The notes beneath the pieces are model-generated. The model saw only the letters and a list, made by a program, of their open reading frames with translations. It was not told where the DNA came from and did no database searches. Of a stretch of DNA of 64,000 bases, positions 44,401 to 54,218 are shown one piece after another. Made by a program: the position numbers and the translations under genes. The number at the start of each line of letters is the position of its first letter. Positions within the stretch are counted from its first letter, which is position 1. This DNA is from Amborella trichopoda (Eukaryota; Streptophyta; Magnoliopsida; Amborellales; Amborellaceae), in contig NW_006494789.1 of NCBI RefSeq assembly GCF_000471905.2, positions 3,579,822 through 3,643,821 of the forward strand, given 5' to 3'.

Positions 44401-47217
44401 GAGCCCCATTCTTTGCTCCAACTAATGGACACAGCCCTGGCGGGCTCAAGAAAGAGGGGACAATCCAAATCTCAGGCTCAGTTTTGGAGTGAAGTCCATA
44501 GCTTCCTCACGATTAAGCAGAAGAGAGGCCTGTAGATCCTGACTAAAGAAGCCCTTGAGGCAGTAGAGGTTACCACCTTTGATGACCTCCTGCCTCATAA
44601 TCCCTTTTTCCCTCTTCAGATCTCAAAACCTGAGCAAGTCTAAGAATATTGCTCGGTGATTACTGCCAAGAAGCCATGGTCCCAAGACCGTCAAGAACCT
44701 GTCCTCACGCGATCGGCATACAAGCCTCGAGTCCAATTGGGACATCCTAAGTCCCTACAGACTAACTTGCCTTGTACGACTCACCAACCCCAGTAGTCCA
44801 CTACTCCACCAGGCACTGACCTTCCAGAAGAAATGGTCAGCGTCATGGTGATCAATGAGCCTGTTGATGCCCAACATGAGCGGATGAACAGGTTCAAGGT
44901 GATGATCCAGTCCATCCTTGAAAATATGGATCGCCTAGAAGCCTCCAGGTCCCCTTCTTCTCAGCATGAGACCAATTCCCCTTCTGGTGATGACATCGTT
45001 CCCAAGCAAACTCCCCCACCAGTCTCTCAGGACAGCTCTGCTTCTTGCATGGTTTCGCAAGCTGATATAAATGCTTTGATGACCCACAATCATAAGAACA
45101 AGGTCCCGCACATGCAAGAGGAGCTGCTTTACCAAAATCCTTACCCCTCATACATCGACCATGTGCCATTTCCCCCAAACTACCAAAATGGGAAGCTTCC
45201 CATGTTCAATGGCATTACATCCCCTCACCACCGTATTGCTCATTTCTAAGTGGCATGTCGAGAGACAATGACTGACGGGTGACTCATCCTCCATCAGTTC
45301 GTCGAGACTCTCAAAGCGCCAACCTTCCAGTGGTATGCTCGGCAGCCTCCAAAATCGATACAAACGTGGCAAGAAATGGAGCAATTGTTTTAGTAATGCT
45401 TTTACGAAGTCCAAAGAAACGTGGAAACCATCGAGATCCTCACATTGACTCAAGACCCTGGTGAGCCAGTTGACAAGTTCATCACCCGATGGAGAGAGTT
45501 GGCAACCTTTCATGTCACCCCCATGACTGAAAATAAAGCAGTTTAGACATGCATAAGAAGTATGCTGCCCGAGATCGCCTTGCATGTTGAGGCTTCCCAT
45601 CCACCCTCCATGTCAGAGGTCATCTCTAAAGCAATTCATATAGAAGGTCTGTTCAAGCACCATGGTGGATCTCGTCAGCAGCCCTCTGGCTCGAATTCCC
45701 ACTCCATCAATCGGGGCAACCAGCAAAAATTAGTGATTAGTGTGGTTGTCACCGTGACCGACACTAACAAAGTTGCCCCTCAAACCTTAGACCTCTCAAA
45801 GGCATAGACGTCTCAGACCGAGGGCAAGCAACAGTCGTATAATAGGGTCCCCCCCCCTAAAAGTATAAATCGAAGCGACTACTAGATCCCGCACTTGACT
45901 AAGGTGTACCCCTTTCAGAAGGAGTGGGTTCCTGTGCTACTTCGATTATCGCTTGAGCAGAAGTTGGCTGGGCAGGAGACACATGAGAGGTACTGCGCCT
46001 ATCACCGAGGAGTAGGCCACCCCACTCAAGACTGCTATATGCTCAAAGACATTATCGAAGCCCTCATTAACAAGGGTCAGATAAGCTCGAAGAGTTAAAG
46101 AAAGCATTTGGGGCAACTGAGGCTGCCCACATAGTGAGAATCCAAGAGGATGATGAACCACGCGCTATCCTCTGTGCACTATTATCCATAATGCTTGAAG
46201 AAGGACTCGTCACGCTAAAGCCGACAAGGCAGTCCAAGTTCCTGCCCCTTGGAACTGAGAACCTCCGGTGCTCTTATCACCTGATACGAGGCCATGACCT
46301 GAGTGTATGCATTGGCTTCCATGAGCTCTTGGCAATGAAGATGTAGCATGGCCAGGAAGTTCATGGTAATCCAGAAGGACACCCGCAAGTCCCTCTTCCA
46401 CCAGCACAAGAAGAACTCTCGACACAAGCCCAGGGAAGCGTTGAGCCAGATGCTCTGCAAGCTCACTTCGAGGCAATGCTCCAATAGGGCCTTGTCACCC
46501 CCAAACCCGCCAGGCTGCCCAAGCGTCTTTCCCAGGGTACGAAAAACCTCTGGTGCCCATATTACCAAGTATAGGGCCACGAGCTGAAAGAATGCTCTGG
46601 GTTCGAAGCTATAGTCACAGAGAAAATCCAGAAAGGCCACATTGTTTGTGTCGTCCTCCAGGAATGCTCTCAAGCCATCGCTCCCGTTCAAGAGGAAACC
46701 CCACTACATGGCCCCTGTGAGCATACACTGGACCCTTCAGAGCCCTCGACTTCTCTGCCCTGAGAAGTCTACCATGGGAGAAGTAGGCTCAAGTCCTTGA
46801 AGAATGAGGTAGTCCACCAAGCTAGGACTACTCCCCAGCCCGATAGGGCAGACTAAACACCTCCTTTGGGATCCAAAGGGAGACGAGCACCCAGGTCCTG
46901 CCGAAGGAACCACATACCTCAGTCACCAGTCGCGCAGGAGTTTCTCAGGTCTCTTTCTCCAATGCCGACCTTATGGGACTTCATCCCAGGCGTGAATCGC
47001 CTTATCCCTTCTTCCAATCACATGGACATCCCTGAGTCATCAACTTCTCAGGACTCGTCTAATACAGGTGATGATGCTTAAAGCACCCCCCAAAGGTCAA
47101 AGCCGGAGCAAGAACTAAAATACCTGCTGCACACGTCCAATTCTGGTGACAACATAAAAAGCTACCTAGAACATACTGAGTCTTCTTTTCCTCCCTTCTC
47201 TTCTATTTCTTCCACAG
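44401..47217 (+). pseudogene. gag: Gag of element 2, with three zinc-knuckle-like motifs
   Basis: One frame is followable from about 44401 to 46098 with stops only, then a frameshift near 46080 and another frame to about 47290. The gag core has PYPSYIDHVPFPPNYQ and GKLPMFNGI, then ETLKAPTFQWYARQPP, DPGEPVDKFITRWRELA and IEGLFKHH. Three C-x2-H-x4-H-x4-C-type motifs follow: CAYHRGVGHPTQDC (45994-46035), CSYHLIRGHDLSVC (46269-46310) and a third (46554-46595), decayed by His to Tyr and a stop. They are separated by similar spacers (GLVTLKP / GLVTPKP), so the module was duplicated. The stops at 45247, 45280, 45391, 45394, 45544, 45805 and 45886 can each come from CAA, CAG or CGA by one C-to-T change. 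It would have formed particles and bound RNA. Confidence 0.8.
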
Positions 47218-47218
47218 G
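47182..47218 (+). promoter_or_regulatory. Splice-acceptor-like site at the gag/PR boundary, element 2
   Basis: A pyrimidine tract (47182-47212) ends in CCACAG|G at 47217/47218. The same tract and CAG|GT lie on the minus strand of element 1 (complement of 13963-14000). In both copies the open frame shifts by -1 at this point. It may be a real 3' splice site used with the LTR donor, or coincidental with a frameshift signal. Confidence 0.45.
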
Positions 47219-48477
47219 TGCGGTCCCACACGGCCTAGAGTTCGACGGTCTAAACAGAGAGCCCGAAAGCACCAACCTCAGCAGGTCACAATAGAAGTGC
47301 TTAAGAAAGATGCTGCCCAGGCGGCAGGTTTCTTGTCAGTCGCTGATGCCCTAAATGCCCTAGCCAAGATCGAGTCATCTTCAAGCTCTTATTCCAAAGA
47401 GGCCTCCCATATGGTGCAGATCTTTGAAGTACCATCCAGCATGGGGCATATGAGCCTAAGATCGGGGAAGAAGCTACAACCCACACTTCAAAAGCTCAAA
47501 TTCCTCAAATTTCTTGATCCTTTAGTTTTACCTAAGCCTAAATTTCAAACCTATACATCCTTAATCCAAATCTTTATTACTTCCCCATCAACCCAAACCG
47601 CACTGACTGAACAACAAGGTCAGTCAATGTCACAAATCAAAACTCAACCAAAACTAGCTCCTAAACCTACCCTAATATTGGTTCAATCTCTTTCTAACCC
47701 AAAGGTGTACGAGACTCAAGTGGAGCCTATTGAGGTTGCCCCAGCCATCCTAAGTGAGTGCTTGACAATCTCCTTTTCGAAAGATGACCTTTAGTTGGGA
47801 GGCAAATTTCACAATCAGCCCCTCTTTGTGAATGGTGAACTACACGCCTGCCCTATCAACCGGATCATGCTGGATAGAGGGTCAGCAGTCAATCTGTCCC
47901 AAGAAAGTTCCTCACTCGATTGGGATTAGCATCTGATGACCTCACTCCTGCCCACATTACTGTGCAAGGGTTCAACTAATCAGGAGAAAAGCCAGCTAGG
48001 AGGTTTGTCATCACCTCAAGATCGGTGACCCCAACAATTACGCTCAATTTCATGTAATCGACACTGATACATCTTACAATGTCCTCCTTGGTTGCCCTTG
48101 GCTTCACGATCAGAGGGTGGTTCCTTCCATGCTCCATTAATGCTTCAAATATAGCCGAAATGGGAAACAACACACGGTCTATGCTGATAAGATACAGTTC
48201 CCCGTAGTCAAGACTCACTATGCTGACGCTAAGTACTATTTCCCAGACCTTCCAGCACCAGAAAAGTCAAAAGATGATGATTGGAAGCCTGTGAGAGAGA
48301 CAGGACCCTCGTCTCATGATGATGTTGAAGATCTGAGGAGAATGATTACAGACATGTTCAAAGAGGAGGAAAGACAAGGCAAGATCCTCTCCTTAACTCC
48401 TAGCTGTCCAAGTATACCTTACCACCTCCCTGAGGTCATGGCGCCCCCTCCCCGAAGATGAAGCTTTCCCCTCTACT
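47218..48477 (+). pseudogene. pro: Protease region of element 2
   Basis: Starts with a leader shared with element 1 (HMVQIFEVPSSMG, LRSGKKLQPTLQK). After a stop at 47792 that CAG could have produced, the retropepsin-like domain begins: GGKFHNQPLFVNGELH and MLDRGSAVNLS, with the catalytic Asp at 47873-47875 in a D-R-G-S context (the usual form is D-N-G-S or D-T-G). After a frame change the C-terminal part reads DTSYNVLLGCPWLHDQ and VVPSMLH, then YADKIQFPV, matching the end of plant gypsy proteases. The linker after it holds an acidic DDVEDLRRMITDMFKEEE. Broken by stops and frameshifts. Confidence 0.75.
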
Positions 48478-49125
48478 TCTAATTCGTTAGAACAAAATGA
48501 TGAGCTAGAAGCAACTCTTGAGGCTGAGGAAGCCCTAGAGGTGGACCTTCCAGCATCGAGGGTCACCTATACACTAGACCAGCAAAAGGACCTGCATGTC
48601 CCCTTTGCTCTTCTAGAAGTAGAACTGGCATGCCAACCACCAATGAAGGTACTCCAAATCCCGTCCTCCTTGAGCAAGGAGATCACCAGCAGCCAAAAGG
48701 AGGTCCTCCACCTCTCAAAGGCTCTCGGAGAAATATAGGTAGACAAGAGTCAGCACTCCGGCTCTCAGGAACAAGACCCCATGGCAGAGATGAGAAGTGA
48801 GGTTCACAGCCTTCAGAATCAATTGAAGGTTATGCCCGTCGCTTTGAAGCACTTAAAGGACTTCGTCTCTAAGACTAAGACCTACGACGGGCTCAAAAGC
48901 AATGCACCTCGAATCGAAGCTAAGGCTCCCCCAGATTGGAGTACTTACGACAAACAGGCTCACCAAATCATGAGAACCATGAATTATGAGCCCTTGTCCA
49001 ATCAAACGCTAAGGGGTGAGGAAGCAACTTCTCCCCTGCTCGAGGTCATTGGAGTCGCAACAAGCTGTCAAAAGACGAAGCAAGTAGTGGGCTATCCTTC
49101 TTCATCTCACACTGTGAAAGGGTAG
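48478..49125 (+). pseudogene. Region X of element 2 (unknown, in place of RT)
   Basis: Coding-like sequence following PR, split by one stop at 48736. Motifs shared with element 1: LLEVELACQPPMKVLQI, SSLSKEITSSQ, a heptad-like MRSEVHSLQNQLKVM, PRIEAKAPPDWS, HQIMRTMNYEPLSNQTL. The length is about 215 residues. It occupies the place where RT begins in autonomous gypsy elements but has no RT motif. It ends 186 bp from the stop of the antisense ORF on the other strand. I do not recognise the family. A C-terminal Gag-PR extension or a captured sequence are both possible. Confidence 0.6.
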
Positions 49126-49310
49126 AAGCAATAAAGCAGAAAGTAAAGGAGGAATAAAAGAGCCACGCACCACACTGAAGCAAAAGAAAGAATGTTATTC
49201 ATAAAGTAATAGAATATCACAAATAACAACATACAAAGAAAGTGAAAGGCAAAGAGGGGTGTTTTATTTCTATTGCCAAACGTTTGTGTACAAAGAATAA
49301 AGAAGATTGC

Positions 49311-50341
49311 TCAGTTCTCAAGACTAAGCCGATAGTAGTTCTGTTGTGTCCATTTGATTCCATCCTTCATAGCCGCTGTCTGGAGAAACGCAAACTTTCT
49401 AAACATAGAAGGATATTCCCCACGTACCAACTGAGGTGAAAACGAGTCTTTTTCTACTTCACGGGCCGTAGTAAGCAAGCCTTCCAAATCATTGGTGTTC
49501 CGTTCAAGAGTCTCCATGTCATCCTAATTTTCAAAGCATGCGATCTCTTTAAATATCGAAGGAATCTCTAAAGGAAAAATCTCGAAATCCAGGTGAACGA
49601 AGTTACTCATGAGCAAGTTGGTTTTAACGTTACCCAAGTGTGCCGTCACAGAATCTGTGGCAGTCAAAGGCCCAAGGAAGAAGTTAAGTAAAGGCCTGAT
49701 AGAGGGATATTTCTCAATAGAAGTTGATTCTTCTAAATCCAGAACCGCCCTAGCATGTTGGGCTATTTCAGTCACCTTCATTTTGAACAAGTCTGCACAA
49801 AGAACATTGAAGTCTAAGAGGTTGTATATCAACCTCTTAACTAAGAATGCGAACATGACCAGCTCAAAAAAATAGCCTAGCCGAAAAGTTGATAAGCGGC
49901 TCTAAGAAGATCACGTTCATTGTCCACATAAACATTACGACGATTGAGCCTGGTAATTTGCGCAGGCAAAGGCATCACGGCCCATGATACGACAAAACCT
50001 CCACGAATGCGCCAGACGAGAGGATGAATGACCTGTCCCGAAAAGGAGGTGACTACAAAAGCCGAACTTATGATGGATTCTCTTTGAGAAGAAAGTGCAA
50101 GGCTCCCTCTCAAAGTAGTAAGAGGAATCATGTTGCCCATTACTATCGGTTCGCACGAACCAGAATTATCTAGAGAAGACAATAACTCACCCTCGCCCTC
50201 AGATACAAGAGGTTGAGGAGAGGGATGCAGTTCGTTCTCAGTAATGAAAGGCTCTTTGTCTGCAACCACAATGGGAGCCCCATTTGAGGAAACCTGCATT
50301 TTGGGAGCTTTAGAGGTCTTAACTGACCACTAGGCAGACAT
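49311..50341 (-). pseudogene. Conserved antisense ORF of Fam1 element, element 2 copy
   Basis: Minus-strand homologue of 12000-12915. It is in one frame except for in-frame stops: one after YQLFG (about 49878), one after ACFEN (about 49524) and one in the N-terminal extension. Reading starts at ATG 50299 or, judged by similarity to element 1, near 50341. Shared motifs are FSGQVIHPLVW, RIRGGFVVS, LTRLNR or ITRLNR, LEESTSIEKYPSIR, NDLEGL, SFSPQLVRGEYP and DGIKWTQQNYYRLSLE. The last block confirms that the C-terminus of the element 1 copy lies in a shifted frame. No known domain. Being the same length and position in two diverged copies, it is a standing part of the element. Confidence 0.7.
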
Positions 50342-51196
50342 GCATTGAAGGGCTTTATCGAGCCACTGTTTATGCATAAGAAAAAACCAAAAGCACTAGC
50401 TATTGTTGTGCGCAAAGGTAGGACTATCGTCGTCTCACGGCCAAAGATGGGTTATCACCGTCTCATGATCAAGGGGCTAACGCCGTCTATCGAAGTAAAG
50501 CAGAAATGCCCTCGCTCTAGCTGTTCGCACACGGCACACCACTTCTCTTGAAATCTGGGCACACCGCGTGACACCCGTGGCTTGGCCTATCACTAGGTGT
50601 GCTGAGGGTGACCGTTTGCTGTCCCACGACCCTTAACCTCCTCGACCGTTATGGCCCGGGTTCTCACCGACGTTTTCCCTCTTCGTTGGGAACTCACTCT
50701 TACTCGTCGGGAAACCTTTCCAATGATGACCAAAGTTAGCGAAAAAAAGTCAAAATTTCGTAAAACGCACCCCTGTGACCCTACGGGTCTTCGCACTTTT
50801 GTGATTCGCCACAACTCACCGAAATTTTACTATGTTTTCGGTGAGTCCACTGTTGCTCCTTCTTCTTCTCTCTTGATAACCAGCGGACCGTCAGAACCCC
50901 TTAACTCTTTTGCAACTTATCAGCAACTGTGGAACGATCGGAAAAGCACTGGAACTCCGGCAGAGCACCACTTTGACTCATGCAGTTTCACCACAAAACT
51001 CTGAGTGGCCTCTGTTCCCTACTCAGAAAGCTTTGACACTCTCTGAAAACACTCGCAAGCACAATGCGAAGGGCAACGACATGCTCAAGCTCGTCAGAAA
51101 ACTCCTGAGGGCCTGTATGCTGCTAGTATTGGCTGGGAAACTCTTGTCGGAAGTCTCTTGATGGAAGCTCTGACTCTCTCTCTAAAACTCTCTTCG
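50342..51196 (-). other. Putative leader of the antisense ORF, element 2
   Basis: Non-coding match to 10992-11999 of element 1 in the antisense direction, with GACGGCGATA-type units at 50395-50500 and a CTCTCTAAAACTCT block next to the hairpin. The frame at 50651-51004 on the plus strand is a shadow. Confidence 0.45.
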
Positions 51197-51249
51197 ACTG
51201 TTTTACCCTTCGGTGAAACAATAAAAAGTGGTTTTTCCCCTTTTATACC
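51197..51249 (-). promoter_or_regulatory. TATA box and hairpin upstream of antisense ORF, element 2
   Basis: On the minus strand GGTATAAAAGGGG (TATA complement of 51241-51247) is followed after about 20 bases by the imperfect hairpin ACTGTTTTACCC / GGTGAAACAAT (51197-51222). It is the counterpart of 10940-10991 in element 1. Confidence 0.6.
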
Positions 51250-51659
51250 GAGCAGTGCCACAAAATGACCCTCACAAATTCAAAATGATGCTCCAGTCCT
51301 CATCTTCACACGACAATAAGACCAGGTAGAAGCGGGTCAAGCCCGAGGCTCAAAATGATTATCACCGCGCGCCTTACCAAGGAGCTATCACTGTGCACTT
51401 TGTGAGGACTTAACATAGCACGGGCCTCACCACAAGCCATCGTTGTGCGCTTTACCAAAAATTATCACCACGAGTGCTTCACAAGCGCCTATCGTCACGT
51501 GCCCTTCATCAAGGGCGCATGCTATGACACTCCCATCTGGACCATCGTTCTGTCTCCCCAAGGAGTTCATTCTCTACACCCCAGTCTCACTCTCTAAGAA
51601 TCGAGTCTCCAGGTATGGCTCTGTTTTCAAGGGAGTCACATTCCCTTACCACAACCAAC
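51250..51659. other. Degenerate spacer before minisatellite, element 2
   Basis: Contains ATGCTCCAGTCC and AAGCCCGAGGCTC blocks also found at 10840-10890 (complement) in element 1, then short degenerate repeats around TATCACCGCGCGCC. No gene seen. Confidence 0.45.
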
Positions 51660-53165
51660 TTCTAGATGCACGACCCTAAACTGCATGTTCCAAACTATAT
51701 GACCTCAAAACTATAGTGGAGCTCTAGTTGCACGGCCTTAAACTACATGGTCCTAGCCGAATGAATTTAACTGCATAGCCATGGTTTGAGTTACAAGACC
51801 TTAAATATGTAACGCACGACACGACAAATATTCCATACGCATGACCTAAACTGTGAAATGGGCACACCGCTTCGCCAGGTGTATCCCATCAAACATCCCT
51901 AGTGGAGTTAGGTGTATGTAAAAGAAAGAGAGGGCCGCCTTGCCCCTTCAATCCTCGATGGGTCTGTTTCACACCAACATCCCCAGTAGGAGTCACATCT
52001 TATTATGACTCATATCCTCAGGGAGTTAGGGTCATTCTTATCCTTTCAACCCCCAGTGAGGTTTCATATGTGCTCTGACCTATCATTCTCAGTCGAGTTA
52101 CATGCATACCATTACTCTTTAGCCCCGGGAAGTCACACTTGCCCTTCTGATCCCCAATGAAGTTCACTTCCGTTTTCCACTCCTTGTAGGGCCACCATCT
52201 TCATCTAAAAGCTCTCTTCTTGTGTATAGCCTTAGATATTTTTATCCCCAAGGAGTCAAATTACTATCCACAGGCATATGCAGCTTTACCTATATGGAAA
52301 CCAACACCATGGTTCGTGCTACATGACCTTAAACTGCACAGCCTTGGTCTAGGCACACGACCCTAAAATTGCATGGTCAAACTATATGACATTAAACTGT
52401 AGCGGAGGTCTAGTTGCATGACCTTAAACTGCGTAGTCCTAGCTGCATGACTTAACTACATAGCCACTATCCAAACTATATGACCATAAACCATAGTCTA
52501 TGTCCTAGCTGCATGATATTAAAAGGCTTAGCACCACGGTCCAAACTATATGACCTTAAACTGTAGCGGAGGTCTAGTTGCATGACCTTAAACTACATGG
52601 TCATAGTTCCATGACTTTAAATTGCACAACCACAATCCAAGCTATATGACCTACACCATAATGCACATTCTGGCCGCATGACATTAAATTGCTTTGCTAA
52701 GGTCCCGAAGGCATAACCTTAAACTTGCCCCCATATACTCGCACACCCCTTTTACGTGCATGTTCACGCATGCTTTCCCTAACCAATCTATTCGTGTGCA
52801 TGCACCATCTTCGTTACTTCCCTAGTGAGTCCATTCACTTCATTACTGACATTCATCATTCCCCAGTGAGTCTCACCCGTGCTCGTAAAACGGTGAACCA
52901 TTCCACTATCCATACTCACTGTCAGCTAGTGGGTCACCACTTTTCACCCACCATTCATTCAACATCCATATTTCATAGGTAGCCTTATGCCTTCTCCCCA
53001 AAGTGAGTCAAAACCACCATCGTACTCACTCCCTGACCTCCACAGAATGTCATTGATCAACACTGTGGTCTAGCTGTATGACCCTAAACTATAGTGCATG
53101 TCCTAGCCGCATGACGTTGAAAGGCTCCGCATAGGACCGGAGGGCATGACCTTAAATACAGCTTC
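51660..53165. repeat. 3'-internal minisatellite of element 2
   Basis: The same family as 8361-10420, inverted with the element: CATGACCTTAAACTGCA and GGTCTAGTTGCATGACC units at 51670-51860, 52310-52730 and 53060-53150. Spacers between them carry AGTGAGTCTCACC and CCCCAGTGAGTC modules, also as in element 1. Confidence 0.8.
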
Positions 53166-54218
53166 ACAGAAAACAATGGGCATGGTGTATACCTAGACTA
53201 GGGAATGCCACGAGAAAAAATGACGGATGAACATGGTCACGAAACTATGAGTAAAATAGTTCCATGAAAATAAAAACTCGGGCACGGTGAAAACCCCAAA
53301 AGGGCACCGTGAGCAAAAATGGATGAAAATGGTAGACATGGTGGCAAGTTCATAGGTAAAAGAGCCCAAAATTAAAGGAGGTTGGTGAACCATCTTTATG
53401 GCGCCACTTCCCCAGCCCAGGTGAAAACCCGTAAAGGGCACTTGGATCAACAAAAAGCAGGTTGACGTAGCATCACTGTCTCAGCCAGCACCTAATTGCA
53501 AAACAGGCTTAATTTTGGCTAATGAGGTCCACACAGAATCCTCAACTGCTTGCATCCAATTACAACAAAACATGGCTCACCTGGGAGTGAGAGCCTCATA
53601 AGATTTCCACACTTCAATACCAAAAACAAAAACAAACACACTACAAAATGCTAAAGACCCCCATGAAGGAAAGAAACTGACAAAGCCATGGCTGACCAAA
53701 GACTTTAGACCACCTCGCCAAAATGCCCTCAAGCTGACAGGCCTAGACCTTCGAGACAAGCCAAAAAAAATCCCCCAAATGGACCCAGCAGATGGAGCCC
53801 ACAGAGGTACCCTGACTGTCAAAAGCAAACCTGGTGCAGCAGTAAACAACGCGAACCAAAGGCTCTTTGGCTGTCAATCCAATAGTGTCCTAAAGCATGG
53901 AACTTGGCTGCCAGATAGGACTGATTCTGACTAATGAGGTCCACACAAAATCATCAGTTGTCAAAATCACAAATAGTCCCTTGAGGGTGAGGACTTCGAC
54001 ATGATCCCTCAAAATTCTCTTCTCCCCCTAAAGTGTCCATGAATGGACTTGCACATTGCATCCAAAATTTTGAATGTCCTAGTTACAACATTTCGTGGAT
54101 TACCTGGACGTTCACATTGTTTTGTGGCTAAGAACAAAAAAGAAATAAAGCCAGAGGAGATTTTCCAATTGATTGTCCTTCTCGCTTCTCTCGAAGCACA
54201 ACATTCAGTGGAGCATGT
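53166..54218 (+). other. Pre-LTR spacer of element 2
   Basis: Non-coding. Matches the complement of 7180-8360 of element 1 in parts (GGTGAAAACCC modules at 53288 and 53425, and the block next to the LTR). A TAATGAGGTCCACACA sequence occurs twice (53520 and 53930). The last bases before LTR E, AGTGGAGCATGT, are only a weak purine tract. The minus-strand frame 53577-53849 has no recognisable domain. Confidence 0.5.

Noticed and set aside
53577-53849. 90-codon minus-strand frame before LTR E
   Set aside because: No motif, and the matching part of element 1 (7180-8360) does not preserve the frame.
54201-54218. A strong polypurine tract before LTR E
   Set aside because: The sequence AGTGGAGCATGT is only weakly purine-rich. 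The similar GGTGGGGCATGC before LTR C suggests a decayed tract, but I cannot assign it with confidence.
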